Assembly (NCBI RefSeq): GCF_003633685.1
Contig: NZ_RBKT01000001.1
Span: 7,130,001 to 7,194,000, forward strand
Length of the DNA: 64,000 bases
Reading direction: 5' to 3'
DNA from: Micromonospora pisi
Lineage (GTDB): Bacteria > Actinomycetota > Actinomycetes > Mycobacteriales > Micromonosporaceae
Part shown: positions 19,913 through 28,049 of the stretch, in pieces
How the letters are laid out: the number at the start of each line of letters is the position of its first letter
Position numbering within the stretch: position 1 is the stretch's first letter
Notes under the pieces: model-generated
The model's database searches: none
Seen by the model: the letters and a program-made list of their open reading frames with translations, nothing else
What the model was told of the DNA's origin: nothing
Translations under genes and position numbers: made by a program

Positions 19913-20410
19913 GTGTGGGACCTGCAGGTTGTGGTCGATCGGTTCATGGCCGGCGAGATAGGTAGCGAGCACCTGCCGCTCTTGGCGGCTGAGGCTCTGG
20001 CCGAGGGCGTCGATAGTCCGGCGTTGCGGGAGCTTGCTGGGCTTTCTCGCACCGATGTGCGTTAGGCGCGGGACTTGTTCGTCCGTGCTGCCAGAGAGCT
20101 GGGTGCGGCTGTCGCCGACGAGGACGCCTGCCCAGAGGACCTGGTGCTGTATTGGGCTTCGCGGATGGTGGGCGGCAGCGTTGGGCCCGCTGCAGGTGCC
20201 AACTGCATCGTCAGTCATGGGGAAGCCTTGGGCTGGCCGGATCGACTCTCGCACCTGCTCGGCCTCGCTTCTGTGTGGGATGACTGGCCGGAGGGTCGGG
20301 ACGAGACGGAGCGAAGCATGCTGGCGGGGGCGCGCGCCCTGCTTGCCGAGGGACTCCCCACCAGTCCTCATCCAGTCCTCAAGAGGTCGACCCTCGGCCG
20401 TGGACACTGA
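19913..20410 (+). pseudogene. conserved hypothetical gene interrupted by an in-frame TAG
   Basis: Translation from GTG 19913 gives VWDLQVVVDRFMAGEIG and RELAGLSRTDVR, then TAG at 20063-20065, and the same frame continues with ARDLFVRAARELGA and further to 20410. In related proteins this spot has a Glu codon, so a G-to-T change of GAG to TAG explains the stop. The downstream half keeps its frame, so the mutation is recent or the stop is read through. Function is unknown; I have seen such proteins only near polymorphic-toxin loci. Confidence 0.7.
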
Positions 20411-20593
20411 GAGATGTCTAGAGCGATTTCCGCAGGCCAAGCAGGGTTCGGGCAGGTAGGGCAAGGTAAGCAACTTGATCTAATAACCACTCGGTCGACC
20501 GTGCCTGCTGCGTGCCCGTTGGTATGGGCGACGGCGGTCAGCTCCCGGACGTGGCAGCCAGGGTGGCGGCGCAGGTCAGGCCAGCTCACTGCC

Positions 20594-21055
20594 GAGCGGC
20601 TTCCGCCCGTGTCCACACTTCCTAAACCGTGCGTCACCGCAGCTCATCGCACCAGTACACCGGGGACCATATGGGGACCGCACGTCATGCGCGATGGTGG
20701 ACGATGCGCTGTCAGGGGAACAGCTTGATCATGGGCGTGGCGTGCGTGACGTGCGGGAACGTGTAGCGAAACGTCCTGGGGGTCAAGGGGTCGTCGGTTC
20801 GAATCCGGCCGTCCCGACAAGGTAGAACTGCAGGTCAGAAGGCTGGTCCGGGTATCGGGCTGGCCTTTTTGGCGTTTTGGGGACCATGGCGGTCAAGTGC
20901 GCCAGCAGGCAGCACTCCTTGGCCGTTGGTCGGGTTCGAGTGGTTACTCAGGTCGTTTGCCGAATCGTTCTTCCTTTGCATCAAGGCGGCCCGCAAGCGG
21001 GCCGCGCCGGCCGCGCTCGGCCTGCTGGCGGCGCAAGCGCCGGCATCGGCCGGCG
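20594..21055. repeat. direct repeat copy 1 carrying the 3' half of tRNA-Pro(GGG)
   Basis: First of three near-identical blocks of about 460 bp. Bases 20776-20818 are the 3' half of a tRNA: anticodon loop CTGGGGG (anticodon GGG), 3' anticodon stem TCAAG, T arm GTCGG-TTCGAAT-CCGGC, acceptor CGTCCCG and A73. The 5' side does not pair (the bases before the loop are ACGTC, where CTTGA is needed), so it is not a whole tRNA. Downstream comes a terminator hairpin and about 190 bp of shared flank. Confidence 0.85.
20841..20870 (+). terminator. rho-independent terminator after tRNA half, copy 1
   Basis: The ten-pair stem GGCTGGTCCG / CGGGCTGGCC (with G-T pairs) is followed directly by TTTTT. The same structure occurs in all three repeat copies. 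Confidence 0.75.
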
Positions 21056-21141
21056 CGCCGGCCGGTCCTGACAGTCGCGCCAAGTGCCAGAACATGCCTC
21101 CGGCGGGGATCTTCGACAGAGATGGGGGCCGCCCACCTCCA

Positions 21142-21247
21142 CCGTGAGTCCGGGCGAAGCCGAACAGACCTGTCCCCCGTGTCAGCACGGTGGATCGTTG
21201 TGTTGACACCGGGGGACAGGCCCGTTCCACGATGTGCGGACTCACGG
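21142..21247. repeat. long interrupted inverted repeat (stem-loop of about 106 nt)
   Basis: The outer arms CCGTGAGTCCG (21142-21152) and CGGACTCACGG (21237-21247) are perfect complements. Inner arms ACCTGTCCCCCGTGTCA and TGACACCGGGGGACAGG pair with a single bulged base. The loop is about 19 nt. It lies between repeat copy 1 and the next small gene and is not explained by either. It could be a small RNA, a MITE-like element or an elaborate terminator. Confidence 0.7.
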
Positions 21248-21295
21248 CGGAGATGGGCTTTAGGCGCTTCGGTCGCCCGCGCCTAAGCTTCTGCC

Positions 21296-21727
21296 GTGAC
21301 AGAGCCAGATCCGCCACTACGGCACCTGAGCGCGAACGAGGCCGGCGTCCTGGAAGCACTTCTCCGCCACAACTTCGCAGGTGTTGAGGAGCTCCGCGTA
21401 CAAGCGCGAGACGTCATGGCCCGCCCCGGATGCGGATGTGGATGCGGGACCATCCACCTCTTCCCACAAGGCAAGAACCTTCCCGCCTCACCGGCACAGA
21501 CTCCGGTTCGGGTAGAAGGACAGTTTCCCGATCAAGAGGGGCAGTGGTTCGGAGGCATCTTGCTCTTTCTTGCCAGCGGGCAGCTCGCGGAGTTGGAGGT
21601 CCACTCGTTCGGTGACCCGTTGCCCATGCCAGCGTCCGATCAGGTGCTCTGGTACCTGAGAACCGGCGAAAGCACCTGTACTCCACTGCCCGACCAGCCG
21701 GAGCGAGGGCCGGCAGGAGATCAGTGA
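21296..21727 (+). CDS. small hypothetical protein, immunity-gene-like
   Basis: 143 residues. The motif GCGCGCGTIHLFP near residue 42, followed by QWFGGILLFLASGQLAELEVHSFGDPLP, is the pattern of a small family that I associate with immunity genes of polymorphic toxin loci in actinomycetes. GTG 21296 is the start; the ribosome binding site is weak. It is the only gene between repeat copies 1 and 2. No toxin lies beside it. Confidence 0.65.
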   Translation: MTEPDPPLRHLSANEAGVLEALLRHNFAGVEELRVQARDVMARPGCGCGCGTIHLFPQGKNLPASPAQTPVRVEGQFPDQEGQWFGGILLFLASGQLAELEVHSFGDPLPMPASDQVLWYLRTGESTCTPLPDQPERGPAGDQ

Positions 21728-21888
21728 TCCGAGAGGCGCGTACAGCAGGAGAGCCAGCAATGCAGGCGACCGCAGGGGCAGGGCGTGCCCGCTCCGTGCC
21801 CAATGGGACGGGAGCCGAGGGTCAACGGCGGTCAGCTCCTGGACGTGACAGCCAGCGTGGCGACGCAGGTCAAGCCAGGCCGCTGCCG

Positions 21889-22340
21889 AGCGGCTTCCGC
21901 CCGTGTCCACACTTCCTAAACCGTGCGTCACCGCAGCTCATCGCACCAGTACACCGGGGACCATATGGGGACCGCACGTCATGCGCGATGGTGGACGATG
22001 CGCTGTCAGGGGAACAGCTTGATCATGGGCGTGGCGTGCGTGACGTGCGGGAACGTGTAGCGAAACGTCCTGGGGGTCAAGGGGTCGTCGGTTCGAATCC
22101 GGCCGTCCCGACAAGGTAGAACAGCAGGTCAGAAGGCTGGTCCGGAATATCGGGCCGGCCTTTTTGGCGTTCTGGGGACCATGGCGGTCAAGTGCGCCAG
22201 CAGGTGGCCGCTGGTCGGGTTTCGAGTGGTTACTCAGGTCGTTTGCCGAATCGTTCTTTCTTCGCATCAAGGCGCCGCGCAAGCGCGGCGCGCCCGCTCG
22301 CGCTCGGCCTGCTGGCGGCCTCCGGCCGGCATCGGCCCGC
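21889..22340. repeat. direct repeat copy 2 carrying the 3' half of tRNA-Pro(GGG)
   Basis: Second block, nearly identical to copies 1 and 3 over about 450 bp. The tRNA-Pro 3' half is at 22070-22112. Similarity to copy 1 extends further left, to about 21827, than it does to copy 3. Confidence 0.85.
22135..22165 (+). terminator. rho-independent terminator after tRNA half, copy 2
   Basis: The stem GGCTGGTCCG / CGGGCCGGCC is followed by TTTTT, as in copy 1 with one compensated position. Confidence 0.75.
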
Positions 22341-22355
22341 GCAGCAGGCCGAGGT

Positions 22356-22703
22356 TCAGTCCTCGATCACGTGGCACTCGACCCCGATGATCTCGACCAG
22401 GGCAGCGCGTACCTCGGCGAACTGCTCATCGGACAGGTCAAGCCGAAGGTGGTGAAGTCGAGGGAATCCCAGCCTGGCCGCAGAGCGTGCGCTGTACTCC
22501 AGATACAGGTCCCGGCGGGTTAGCCGCCACGAACTCACCGCTCCGTAGACGACCACACCGTCGCCGTTGATCACCTCGTGGGCATCGAAGTCGTACCAGA
22601 ACAGGAACTCGACCACCCGGTCCAGCCCATCACGTAAGGACAGCGTCAGGACGGCATCGACCTCGCTACAGATGACCTCGGTGACGCGCGCGAGAACCCG
22701 CAT
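22356..22703 (-). CDS. small hypothetical protein, immunity-gene-like
   Basis: 115 residues with acidic, beta-rich character: DGLDRVVEFLFWYDFDAHE and LGFPRLHHLRLDLSDEQFAEVRAAL are strings I cannot match to a named domain. The size, acidity and context fit an orphan immunity protein. Its stop is 15 bases from the end of repeat copy 2. It is transcribed toward the repeat, so the terminators there face the other way. Confidence 0.6.
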   Translation of the reverse strand: MRVLARVTEVICSEVDAVLTLSLRDGLDRVVEFLFWYDFDAHEVINGDGVVVYGAVSSWRLTRRDLYLEYSARSAARLGFPRLHHLRLDLSDEQFAEVRAALVEIIGVECHVIED

Positions 22704-22825
22704 GGGTGGACCGTAGCGCGATGGACCGAGCCTGTCTGGTGGCAGTCTCCGGTCGGTGTGGGCAAGCCGTACGGCAATAGATCGGATCTGACCCGTGGAC
22801 GTGCAGACGACGGCGATGAGACCAG

Positions 22826-23131
22826 CTACTGCGGCATGTTGAGCGTCGCCACAGCCATCGCGTGCAGCCGGCCGTAGTACATGCGCTCATGATGGCCGAC
22901 CAGGGTAGGTAGTACACGGGCGAGGTCGGCCACGCAGAGTGTGAGAACACTCCGGCGTTGATCGTCCAGGTTGCCTCGGCTACGAAGCCAGGTGCTGACA
23001 CAGCCCGCGATGTCCGCATCGAGCATCACCATGTCCATCTCATCCAGCTCCGCACTCCGTAGACGCGCTGGAAACTTAGCCCGCAGATGGGCCTCCCACA
23101 GCCGAGCCACCGCCTCGACCTGCTCGTTCAC
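22826..23131 (-). CDS. small hypothetical protein, immunity-gene-like
   Basis: 101 residues from GTG 23131, which follows AGGAGG at short spacing; the longer frame to 23197 lacks this. Helical sequence: EQVEAVARLWEAHLRAKFP, MVMLDADIAGCVSTWLRSRG and CVADLARVLPTLVG. The family is known to me only as small hypothetical proteins in accessory clusters of Micromonospora and Streptomyces. It forms a same-strand pair with the 23209-23586 gene, 78 bases apart. Confidence 0.7.
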   Translation of the reverse strand: MNEQVEAVARLWEAHLRAKFPARLRSAELDEMDMVMLDADIAGCVSTWLRSRGNLDDQRRSVLTLCVADLARVLPTLVGHHERMYYGRLHAMAVATLNMPQ

Positions 23132-23208
23132 TGGCCTCCTATGGCTAGTTCCAACTCTCGCTGAACGCCACCGTCGTATCGCCTGTTCAGCCGGCACGGC
23201 AGCACGAG

Positions 23209-23586
23209 TTACGGATCCAGTAGTTCATCCCAGTCGGCGATGCACGAGTCCAGCTCATCCGTGCGTCGCCGGAGGACCCGAGCCGCAACCGGCGGCAGAG
23301 CGTGTATGGCAAGCTCCAAGACTCGACGCTGGTCGAGCGGATCCGGGCAGCACGAGAGCTGGCCACAACCACGGATCTCTTCCCGTTGTCGCCGAGACGC
23401 ACGGACAAACGACTCCCAGCCCTGTAACGCCTCGACGACGGCTCCAGGATGCAGACGTGCCCGCTCAAACCGAGCGATCTCGGACAGGCCGCGGTTAGGA
23501 ATACCAGGGACGACAGCGATTCGTTCTCCCGGCCGTGTACGCGGGCGAAGGGCAGCACGGGATGCGCCTGGGGACCTACGCGCCAT
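23209..23586 (-). CDS. small hypothetical protein with leucine/arginine-rich helical C-terminus
   Basis: 125 residues. The C-terminal half RRVLELAIHALPPVAARVLR ... ELDSCIADWDELLDP looks like a conserved helical family seen next to immunity-like genes. The N-terminal 30 residues are Arg/Pro-rich, and the true start could be further in. It precedes the 22826-23131 gene on the same strand and may be co-transcribed with it. Confidence 0.6.
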   Translation of the reverse strand: MARRSPGASRAALRPRTRPGERIAVVPGIPNRGLSEIARFERARLHPGAVVEALQGWESFVRASRRQREEIRGCGQLSCCPDPLDQRRVLELAIHALPPVAARVLRRRTDELDSCIADWDELLDP

Positions 23587-23649
23587 GGCTCTTTCGTACG
23601 GTCAGCATCGTTAGATCCTCCCACGGATCGCATTCCAGGGCACCAGGCA

Positions 23650-23945
23650 TGAGGCCGTGACGATCGCGAGGGGTGGACGGCTGCCGTCGAGAGCGGGGCG
23701 ATCGCTGCCGCGCCGCTGCGGCACCGAGATACGGGGTACCAGCCGCGGTGAGCCGGCGCCACGCAAAGCCGCCCCGACCCGAGGGCCGGGGCGGGAGGCC
23801 GTACGACGCCGGCCAGCCGCGCCCGCCGAGCCGTGCCAGCCACGTGCCATAAGCCCGCGTCGTAGACGGCCACCAGCGGGCAGGCACGGTCACCACCGCC
23901 CCGCCGCTGACCAGGCACAACGGACAGAATCGGACAGCCGACAAC
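23650..23945. repeat. imperfect repeat unit also found at 27440-28053
   Basis: The segment containing TGCCGCGCCGCT and the string GTACGACGCCG ... CCGCGCCCGCC.AGCCGTGCCAGC occurs here (about 23657-23843), and its parts recur at about 27440-27520 and 27960-28053. It looks like a decayed element end rather than coding sequence; open frames over it have no family features. Confidence 0.5.
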
Positions 23946-24203
23946 GATCTTCCAAACTGTTTACGCGGGTTTGATTCTCGTCGCCCGCTCCACAGCGTCC
24001 GGCCCGGGTTTGCGACATGATCGCCGTACCTGCCCGAACTTCATCCGGTCGCAGTGCAGCCAGCTTGCCGCAGGCCGTTCATCCGAACGCTTAGCAGGCG
24101 CCACTGAGCCTCGTCAGGTAGGGCGGCATTGTGGGGCAAGGCCGGTCCCTGAGGGTAGGTCGACGGGGCAGTTGTGAGGCGTCGCGAATGCTCTACTGGT
24201 GGC

Positions 24204-24458
24204 ATGGCAGGAGATCAACGCTGGGGCGAGTGGCAGCGCGCGAAACGCATGCTGCTCATGGATGAGCTGAGAGTCGGGCGTTGCCACTGGCTCGTCCTGC
24301 GGCCCTCAGTTTTTGTCCAGGCAGGCGAGCGCTACCGCACCGAGCCAAGCGGGCTCAGGATCGAGCACGACGACGGAAGCCGGACCACCCACCCGGGGAG
24401 CTGGGAAACGCGGTTCACGGTGTGGACGCTGAACGGCGACCCCGGTGTAGGCCAGTAG
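24204..24458 (+). CDS. small hypothetical protein
   Basis: 84 residues from ATG 24204 (94 from GTG 24174). The sequence WGEWQRAKRMLLMDELRVG ... SRTTHPGSWETRFTVWTLNGD looks coding, with two Trp-rich stretches. No family is recognised. It is the only forward-strand gene in the middle of the island. Confidence 0.5.
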   Translation: MAGDQRWGEWQRAKRMLLMDELRVGRCHWLVLRPSVFVQAGERYRTEPSGLRIEHDDGSRTTHPGSWETRFTVWTLNGDPGVGQ

Positions 24459-24597
24459 CCGCCGCCTTCTGCGGTCACGGGCGGGTTCCACGGGTCAACA
24501 CACACAGCGCCGTTACAGGCGTTCCGGACATGTCACGGCCATGGTCCTCGATTTTCCAAATTCTAGGTGTCGAGGAGGCTTGCTACCCGGTGCTGCC

Positions 24598-24948
24598 CTA
24601 GCGCGGGAGGGCCTGACAGGCGGCCTCGATGTCTCCGGAACGGACCAGCTCTTCAACGGCTCGGACCATCGCCGGAACGCCGGCCTCCGGCACGATCACC
24701 AGGTCTTTAGACCAGAAGTACGCTCCGCCGCCCGTCTCGCCAGTGTCCCAGTGTCGTCGCAGTACGCGTTCGATCGCAGGCAGCGTGAAGAAGGTGACGT
24801 AGCGGACCGTACCGTCGGGCAGTTCGACGTGAACGTCGGCGTTAGTTGCTGTTTCTGAGGGTTCGCCGCCGATGAGGAAGCGGGCGGTGAAGGCGGATCG
24901 TTGGACGACATAGTACGGGCCGTCTTGCACTGAACCTCCAGGGCTCAT
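24598..24948 (-). CDS. small hypothetical protein, immunity-gene-like
   Basis: 116 residues from ATG 24948, preceded by AAGG at eight bases; the longer frame to 25014 is less likely. Sequence: ADVHVELPDGTVRYVTFFTL, AIERVLRRHWDTGETGGGAYF and LVIVPEAGVPAMVRAVEEL. This pattern is familiar from small proteins beside secreted toxins in actinomycetes. Cytoplasmic, probably a binding protein. Confidence 0.7.
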   Translation of the reverse strand: MSPGGSVQDGPYYVVQRSAFTARFLIGGEPSETATNADVHVELPDGTVRYVTFFTLPAIERVLRRHWDTGETGGGAYFWSKDLVIVPEAGVPAMVRAVEELVRSGDIEAACQALPR

Positions 24949-25014
24949 GTTGGAAACCTTGAACCCGTTGCGGAGATGCAGAGTACGTGCAATGGCCTCC
25001 GGGTCTAGGCCCAC

Positions 25015-25443
25015 GTCGGCTGCTGTTGGTGCCGGTCAGGGCCTTCCGGGTCGTCCAAGCTGAATCGCCTGCCTAAGCCTTCCGCAGCACACCGTGGGGA
25101 GCCGACTGAACCAGGAATAGCCACTGAACCAGGAATACCGCCAGGTTGACCGCAGCCTCTGCCTCGTCCTGGTTCTGGCGTCGCGAGTTCAGTCCTCCAC
25201 CGTGACGCGAGCGTTGAGCGTTCCAAAGCGTTTCCGTCATTCTCACGATTCCCTCGGCGGTGCGGGGATTGCCGCCGGCCACCGGCGCGCAGCACGGCGA
25301 CGAGGTGGGCGTTCGTCGGCCCGCGTACGTTGCGGCTTGCTTTCGAAGCTGGCAACACGCCTTCGGGCCGCGACGAACCTCGCCAAGCACAGCGCTGATC
25401 GCGCCCAGCCCGACGAAGCATCGAGCCGGGCGCGTCGAGTCAG
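25015..25443. other. 429-base region without a supported gene
   Basis: Low-complexity reverse frames only. A short tandem repeat CACTGAACCAGGAATA occurs twice near 25106-25136. Confidence 0.45.
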
Positions 25444-26160
25444 CTATGCCACGAAGCGGGAACGGCGCCGGCGTCCGATCAGGTAGCCCGCCCAACCGAG
25501 GAGCAGAAGAGCACCGCCAATGCCGGCCACAGTCGCGGTCTCGGCACCGGTCACGGGCAGCCCACCGCCCTCGCCGCCGGGAGCGTCCAGGCTGGCGGAG
25601 GAAGTAGGGATCGGTGCGGCGGTCGTCGTGGCGCTCGGTGTCGGTGTGGGCTGAGACGTTGGTGTCGGTGTGGGTTGAGACGCGCAGTCAAGCGCACGCG
25701 CGGCGTACAGGCCGTTGTTCAGGTAAGCCAGGTAGGCATCGATGGCTCCGTTGTCGAGGACCTTTCGTGCGGCCGCCTTCACGTTGGTATCAGCGCCCGT
25801 CAACGTCCGGACTACCGTGATTCGCAGATCCGTTGACCAAGCCTTCTGCACGTCCGCCTTGAGGAATTCGCGCAGATCATCCGCGGTGCCGTCCAGTCGC
25901 TCCTGTATTACGCGAGGCGAAATGGACAACGAGTCGGCGTTTGCCGCAGCCAGGATCTGGTTGGCCAACACGCGCACCTCTACATTGGTGGCGGTACCCA
26001 GGTCGATGGTGACAAGCTCGCGGATATCCTTGTACACCTTGCGCTCGACCGTTTGGCAGGCCTCGTTGAGCCCAGGCGGTTCGGTTTGGGCCACTGCCGG
26101 TGCCGCCGGAATCAGAAAGACCAGCGCCATTAGGCCGCCGGCCGGTATCTTCCATCTCAT
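25444..26160 (-). CDS. ALF-repeat surface protein with LPVTG sorting signal
   Basis: 238 residues from ATG 26160, which follows GAGGAAG; the longer frame to 26313 is not supported. The signal peptide (IPAGGLMALVFLIPAAPAVAQ) is followed by a helical part containing an ALF-type repeat (DDLREFLKADVQKAWSTDLR, AARKVLDNGAIDAYLAYL), a Thr/Pro linker with repeated PTPTSQ, then LPVTG, a membrane helix and RRRRSR. LPXTG proteins are anchored to the wall by sortase. ALF repeats are typical of exported polymorphic-toxin scaffolds in actinobacteria. No toxin domain is present. Confidence 0.85.
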   Translation of the reverse strand: MRWKIPAGGLMALVFLIPAAPAVAQTEPPGLNEACQTVERKVYKDIRELVTIDLGTATNVEVRVLANQILAAANADSLSISPRVIQERLDGTADDLREFLKADVQKAWSTDLRITVVRTLTGADTNVKAAARKVLDNGAIDAYLAYLNNGLYAARALDCASQPTPTPTSQPTPTPSATTTAAPIPTSSASLDAPGGEGGGLPVTGAETATVAGIGGALLLLGWAGYLIGRRRRSRFVA

Positions 26161-26551
26161 TTGGGTCTTCCTCCCCGCTGCAGGCCAAAACATGGAGATA
26201 TTACCGTCAGCGGGCGGAAAAGCAAGAAGGAATCGATGTCGTCGAGGGTGCCCAGGGTTTCCGGTCAGAGGAGGCCTCGACGCCGAGGATGGTGGACGTC
26301 CTGGACCGCGCAATGAGCGCCTGTACGGCGAGCGGTCGCTGCTCAGGTCCCTCTACAAGGGATGAAAGACCCACCGTAGATTATTTTGGTAGGAACTTTT
26401 AGCGGGCTGGGCGGACTGAGATGGTCCGAGGCACCAGATGATTCCCGCCGTGCCCGTTGCGTGCCCGTTCCAGCGGCAGCCGAGGGTCAACGGCGGTCAG
26501 CTCCTGACGTGCCCGCCGGCACTGCAAGGCAGGTGGAGACGGGTCACGGGT
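26161..26551. other. promoter region of the surface protein and approach to repeat copy 3
   Basis: No gene seen. The stretch from about 26489 (ACGGCGGTCAGCTCCTG) already resembles the left flanks of copies 1 and 2 but diverges before 26552. Confidence 0.4.
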
Positions 26552-27016
26552 GCGGCTTCCGGCCGTGTCCACACTTCCTAAACCGTGCGTCACCGCAGCT
26601 CATCGCACCAGTACACCGGGGACCATATGGGGACCGCACGTCATGCGCGATGGTGGACGATGCGCTGTCAGGGGAACAGCTTGATCATGGGCGTGGCGTG
26701 CGTGACGTGCGGGAACGTGTAGCGAAACGTCCTGGGGGTCAAGGGGTCGTCGGTTCGAATCCGGCCGTCCCGACAAGGTAGAACAGCAGGTCAGAAGGCT
26801 GGTCCGGGTATCGGGCCGGCCTTTTTGGCGTTCTGGGGACCACGGCGGTCAAGTGCGCCAGCAGGTAGCGCACCCTGGCCGCTGGTCGGGTTTCGAGTGG
26901 TTACTCAGGTCGTTTGCCGAATCGTTCTTCCTTGCATCAAGGCGCCGCACAAGCCCGGCGTGGCCTGCCCGCGCTCGGCCTGCTGGCGGCCTCCGGCCGG
27001 CATCGGCCGGCGTAAC
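26552..27016. repeat. direct repeat copy 3 carrying the 3' half of tRNA-Pro(GGG)
   Basis: Third block. The tRNA half is at 26732-26774, identical in length and sequence to the other two. The shared right flank ends near GCCGGCATCGGCCGG at about 27014. Confidence 0.85.
26797..26826 (+). terminator. rho-independent terminator after tRNA half, copy 3
   Basis: The stem GGCTGGTCCG / CGGGCCGGCC is followed by TTTTT. Confidence 0.75.
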
Positions 27017-27059
27017 GGGCTGCTGCTGGGAGGGTTGACAGGGGATACAGGTTCCTTGG

Positions 27060-27389
27060 TCAGCCAATACAGGCGACGACGGTTGAGGCGTCTGCCGAAA
27101 GAAAGACCTTGAGGCGCTTACGTGTGTCGGGCACCTGTACAACTCCGACCCGTACCGCCTGCTCTCCTGCTGCGGTCAGGGCTTCAAGACCGGGATGCCA
27201 GCCATCAGTGAGGATTCCAGCGTCCTGGACGAGCTGTTCTCGCCACCGCCAGGTGTCAGCGAACTGCCGCGCCGGTGCGGGGGAGTCGAAGACCTGGAAC
27301 GGACTGCCCCTCTGAAGTGCAGAGATACATGCCTGATGTGGCTCCGGTGCTGCGGCCAGTAGAGCGATGAGCACGTCGCGATCCACCAC
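27060..27389 (-). CDS. small hypothetical protein, immunity-gene-like
   Basis: 109 residues: MVDRDVLIALLAAAPEP, a Trp-rich part ARQFADTWRWREQLVQDAG, and the ending RKRLKVFLSADASTVVACIG. No named domain. It follows repeat copy 3 as the first gene and reads toward it. The size and setting match the other orphan immunity-like genes. Confidence 0.6.
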   Translation of the reverse strand: MVDRDVLIALLAAAPEPHQACISALQRGSPFQVFDSPAPARQFADTWRWREQLVQDAGILTDGWHPGLEALTAAGEQAVRVGVVQVPDTRKRLKVFLSADASTVVACIG

Positions 27390-27597
27390 CGGATCGTACG
27401 AGCGTTAGACCTCCGGCCAACAGCCAACCGCGTCGACTTGGGCGCCATGACGACCGCGAGGATGGTCGGCCGCCATCGAGGTTGGGGCGGTCGGCTGCCG
27501 CGCCGCTTCGCGGCTTGCCACCGATGTACGTGGCCAGGTACTCGGTTACCCGACCACAGATAGCAAGCGCCGACTGAAGGCCGGCGTGCACACTCCG

Positions 27598-27894
27598 TCA
27601 ATCCCCGACGAACCACAAATAGCAGTGAGATCGCTCGCTGACCATGGAGCAGAGCCTCCGGATCTCACCCCTACTCGCCTCACTCAGCACACGGCCCTCT
27701 GGTAGCCGATCCAGCTCCTCCAGCAGCATCGGGACCTGTCGCTGGTTGAAGACGGTGTCCAAGTACGCGCAAACGCCGCTCAGCAGCGGATATACGGACC
27801 TGTCGAGGTCGATGAACTCTTGGGTCCAGTCGAAGCCGCGATCACCGCGCGCCACGGTGTCCCCAAGCTCGGTCCGCACTTGAAGATCAATCAC
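27598..27894 (-). CDS. small hypothetical protein, immunity-gene-like
   Basis: 98 residues starting at GTG 27894: VRTELGDTVARGDRGFDW, LLSGVCAYLDTVFNQRQVP and ERSHCYLWFVGD. I recognise the style of short acidic helical orphan proteins, not a named family. It is the last gene of the island before the fucosidase fragment. Confidence 0.6.
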   Translation of the reverse strand: MIDLQVRTELGDTVARGDRGFDWTQEFIDLDRSVYPLLSGVCAYLDTVFNQRQVPMLLEELDRLPEGRVLSEASRGEIRRLCSMVSERSHCYLWFVGD

Positions 27895-28049
27895 AGGTCC
27901 AGCCTAAGCGACACTCCCGTACCAGACTCGGCTGAGCAACTGCCGTGCCGATACACGGCTTGCCACCGGCCAGGCGTGCGGTGACCGGCGCCAGGCCAGG
28001 CCAGGGGAAGCCGTACGACGCCGAGCGCCGCGCCCGCCCAGCCGTGCCA

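Noticed and set aside
20730-20818. A complete tRNA gene in the repeat
   Set aside because: Only the 3' half folds. The 5' acceptor and anticodon strands do not pair, so it cannot form a cloverleaf.
25005-25495. Reverse open frames between the immunity-like gene and the surface protein
   Set aside because: Repetitive, Arg/Pro/Gly-rich translation without a family match or ribosome binding site.
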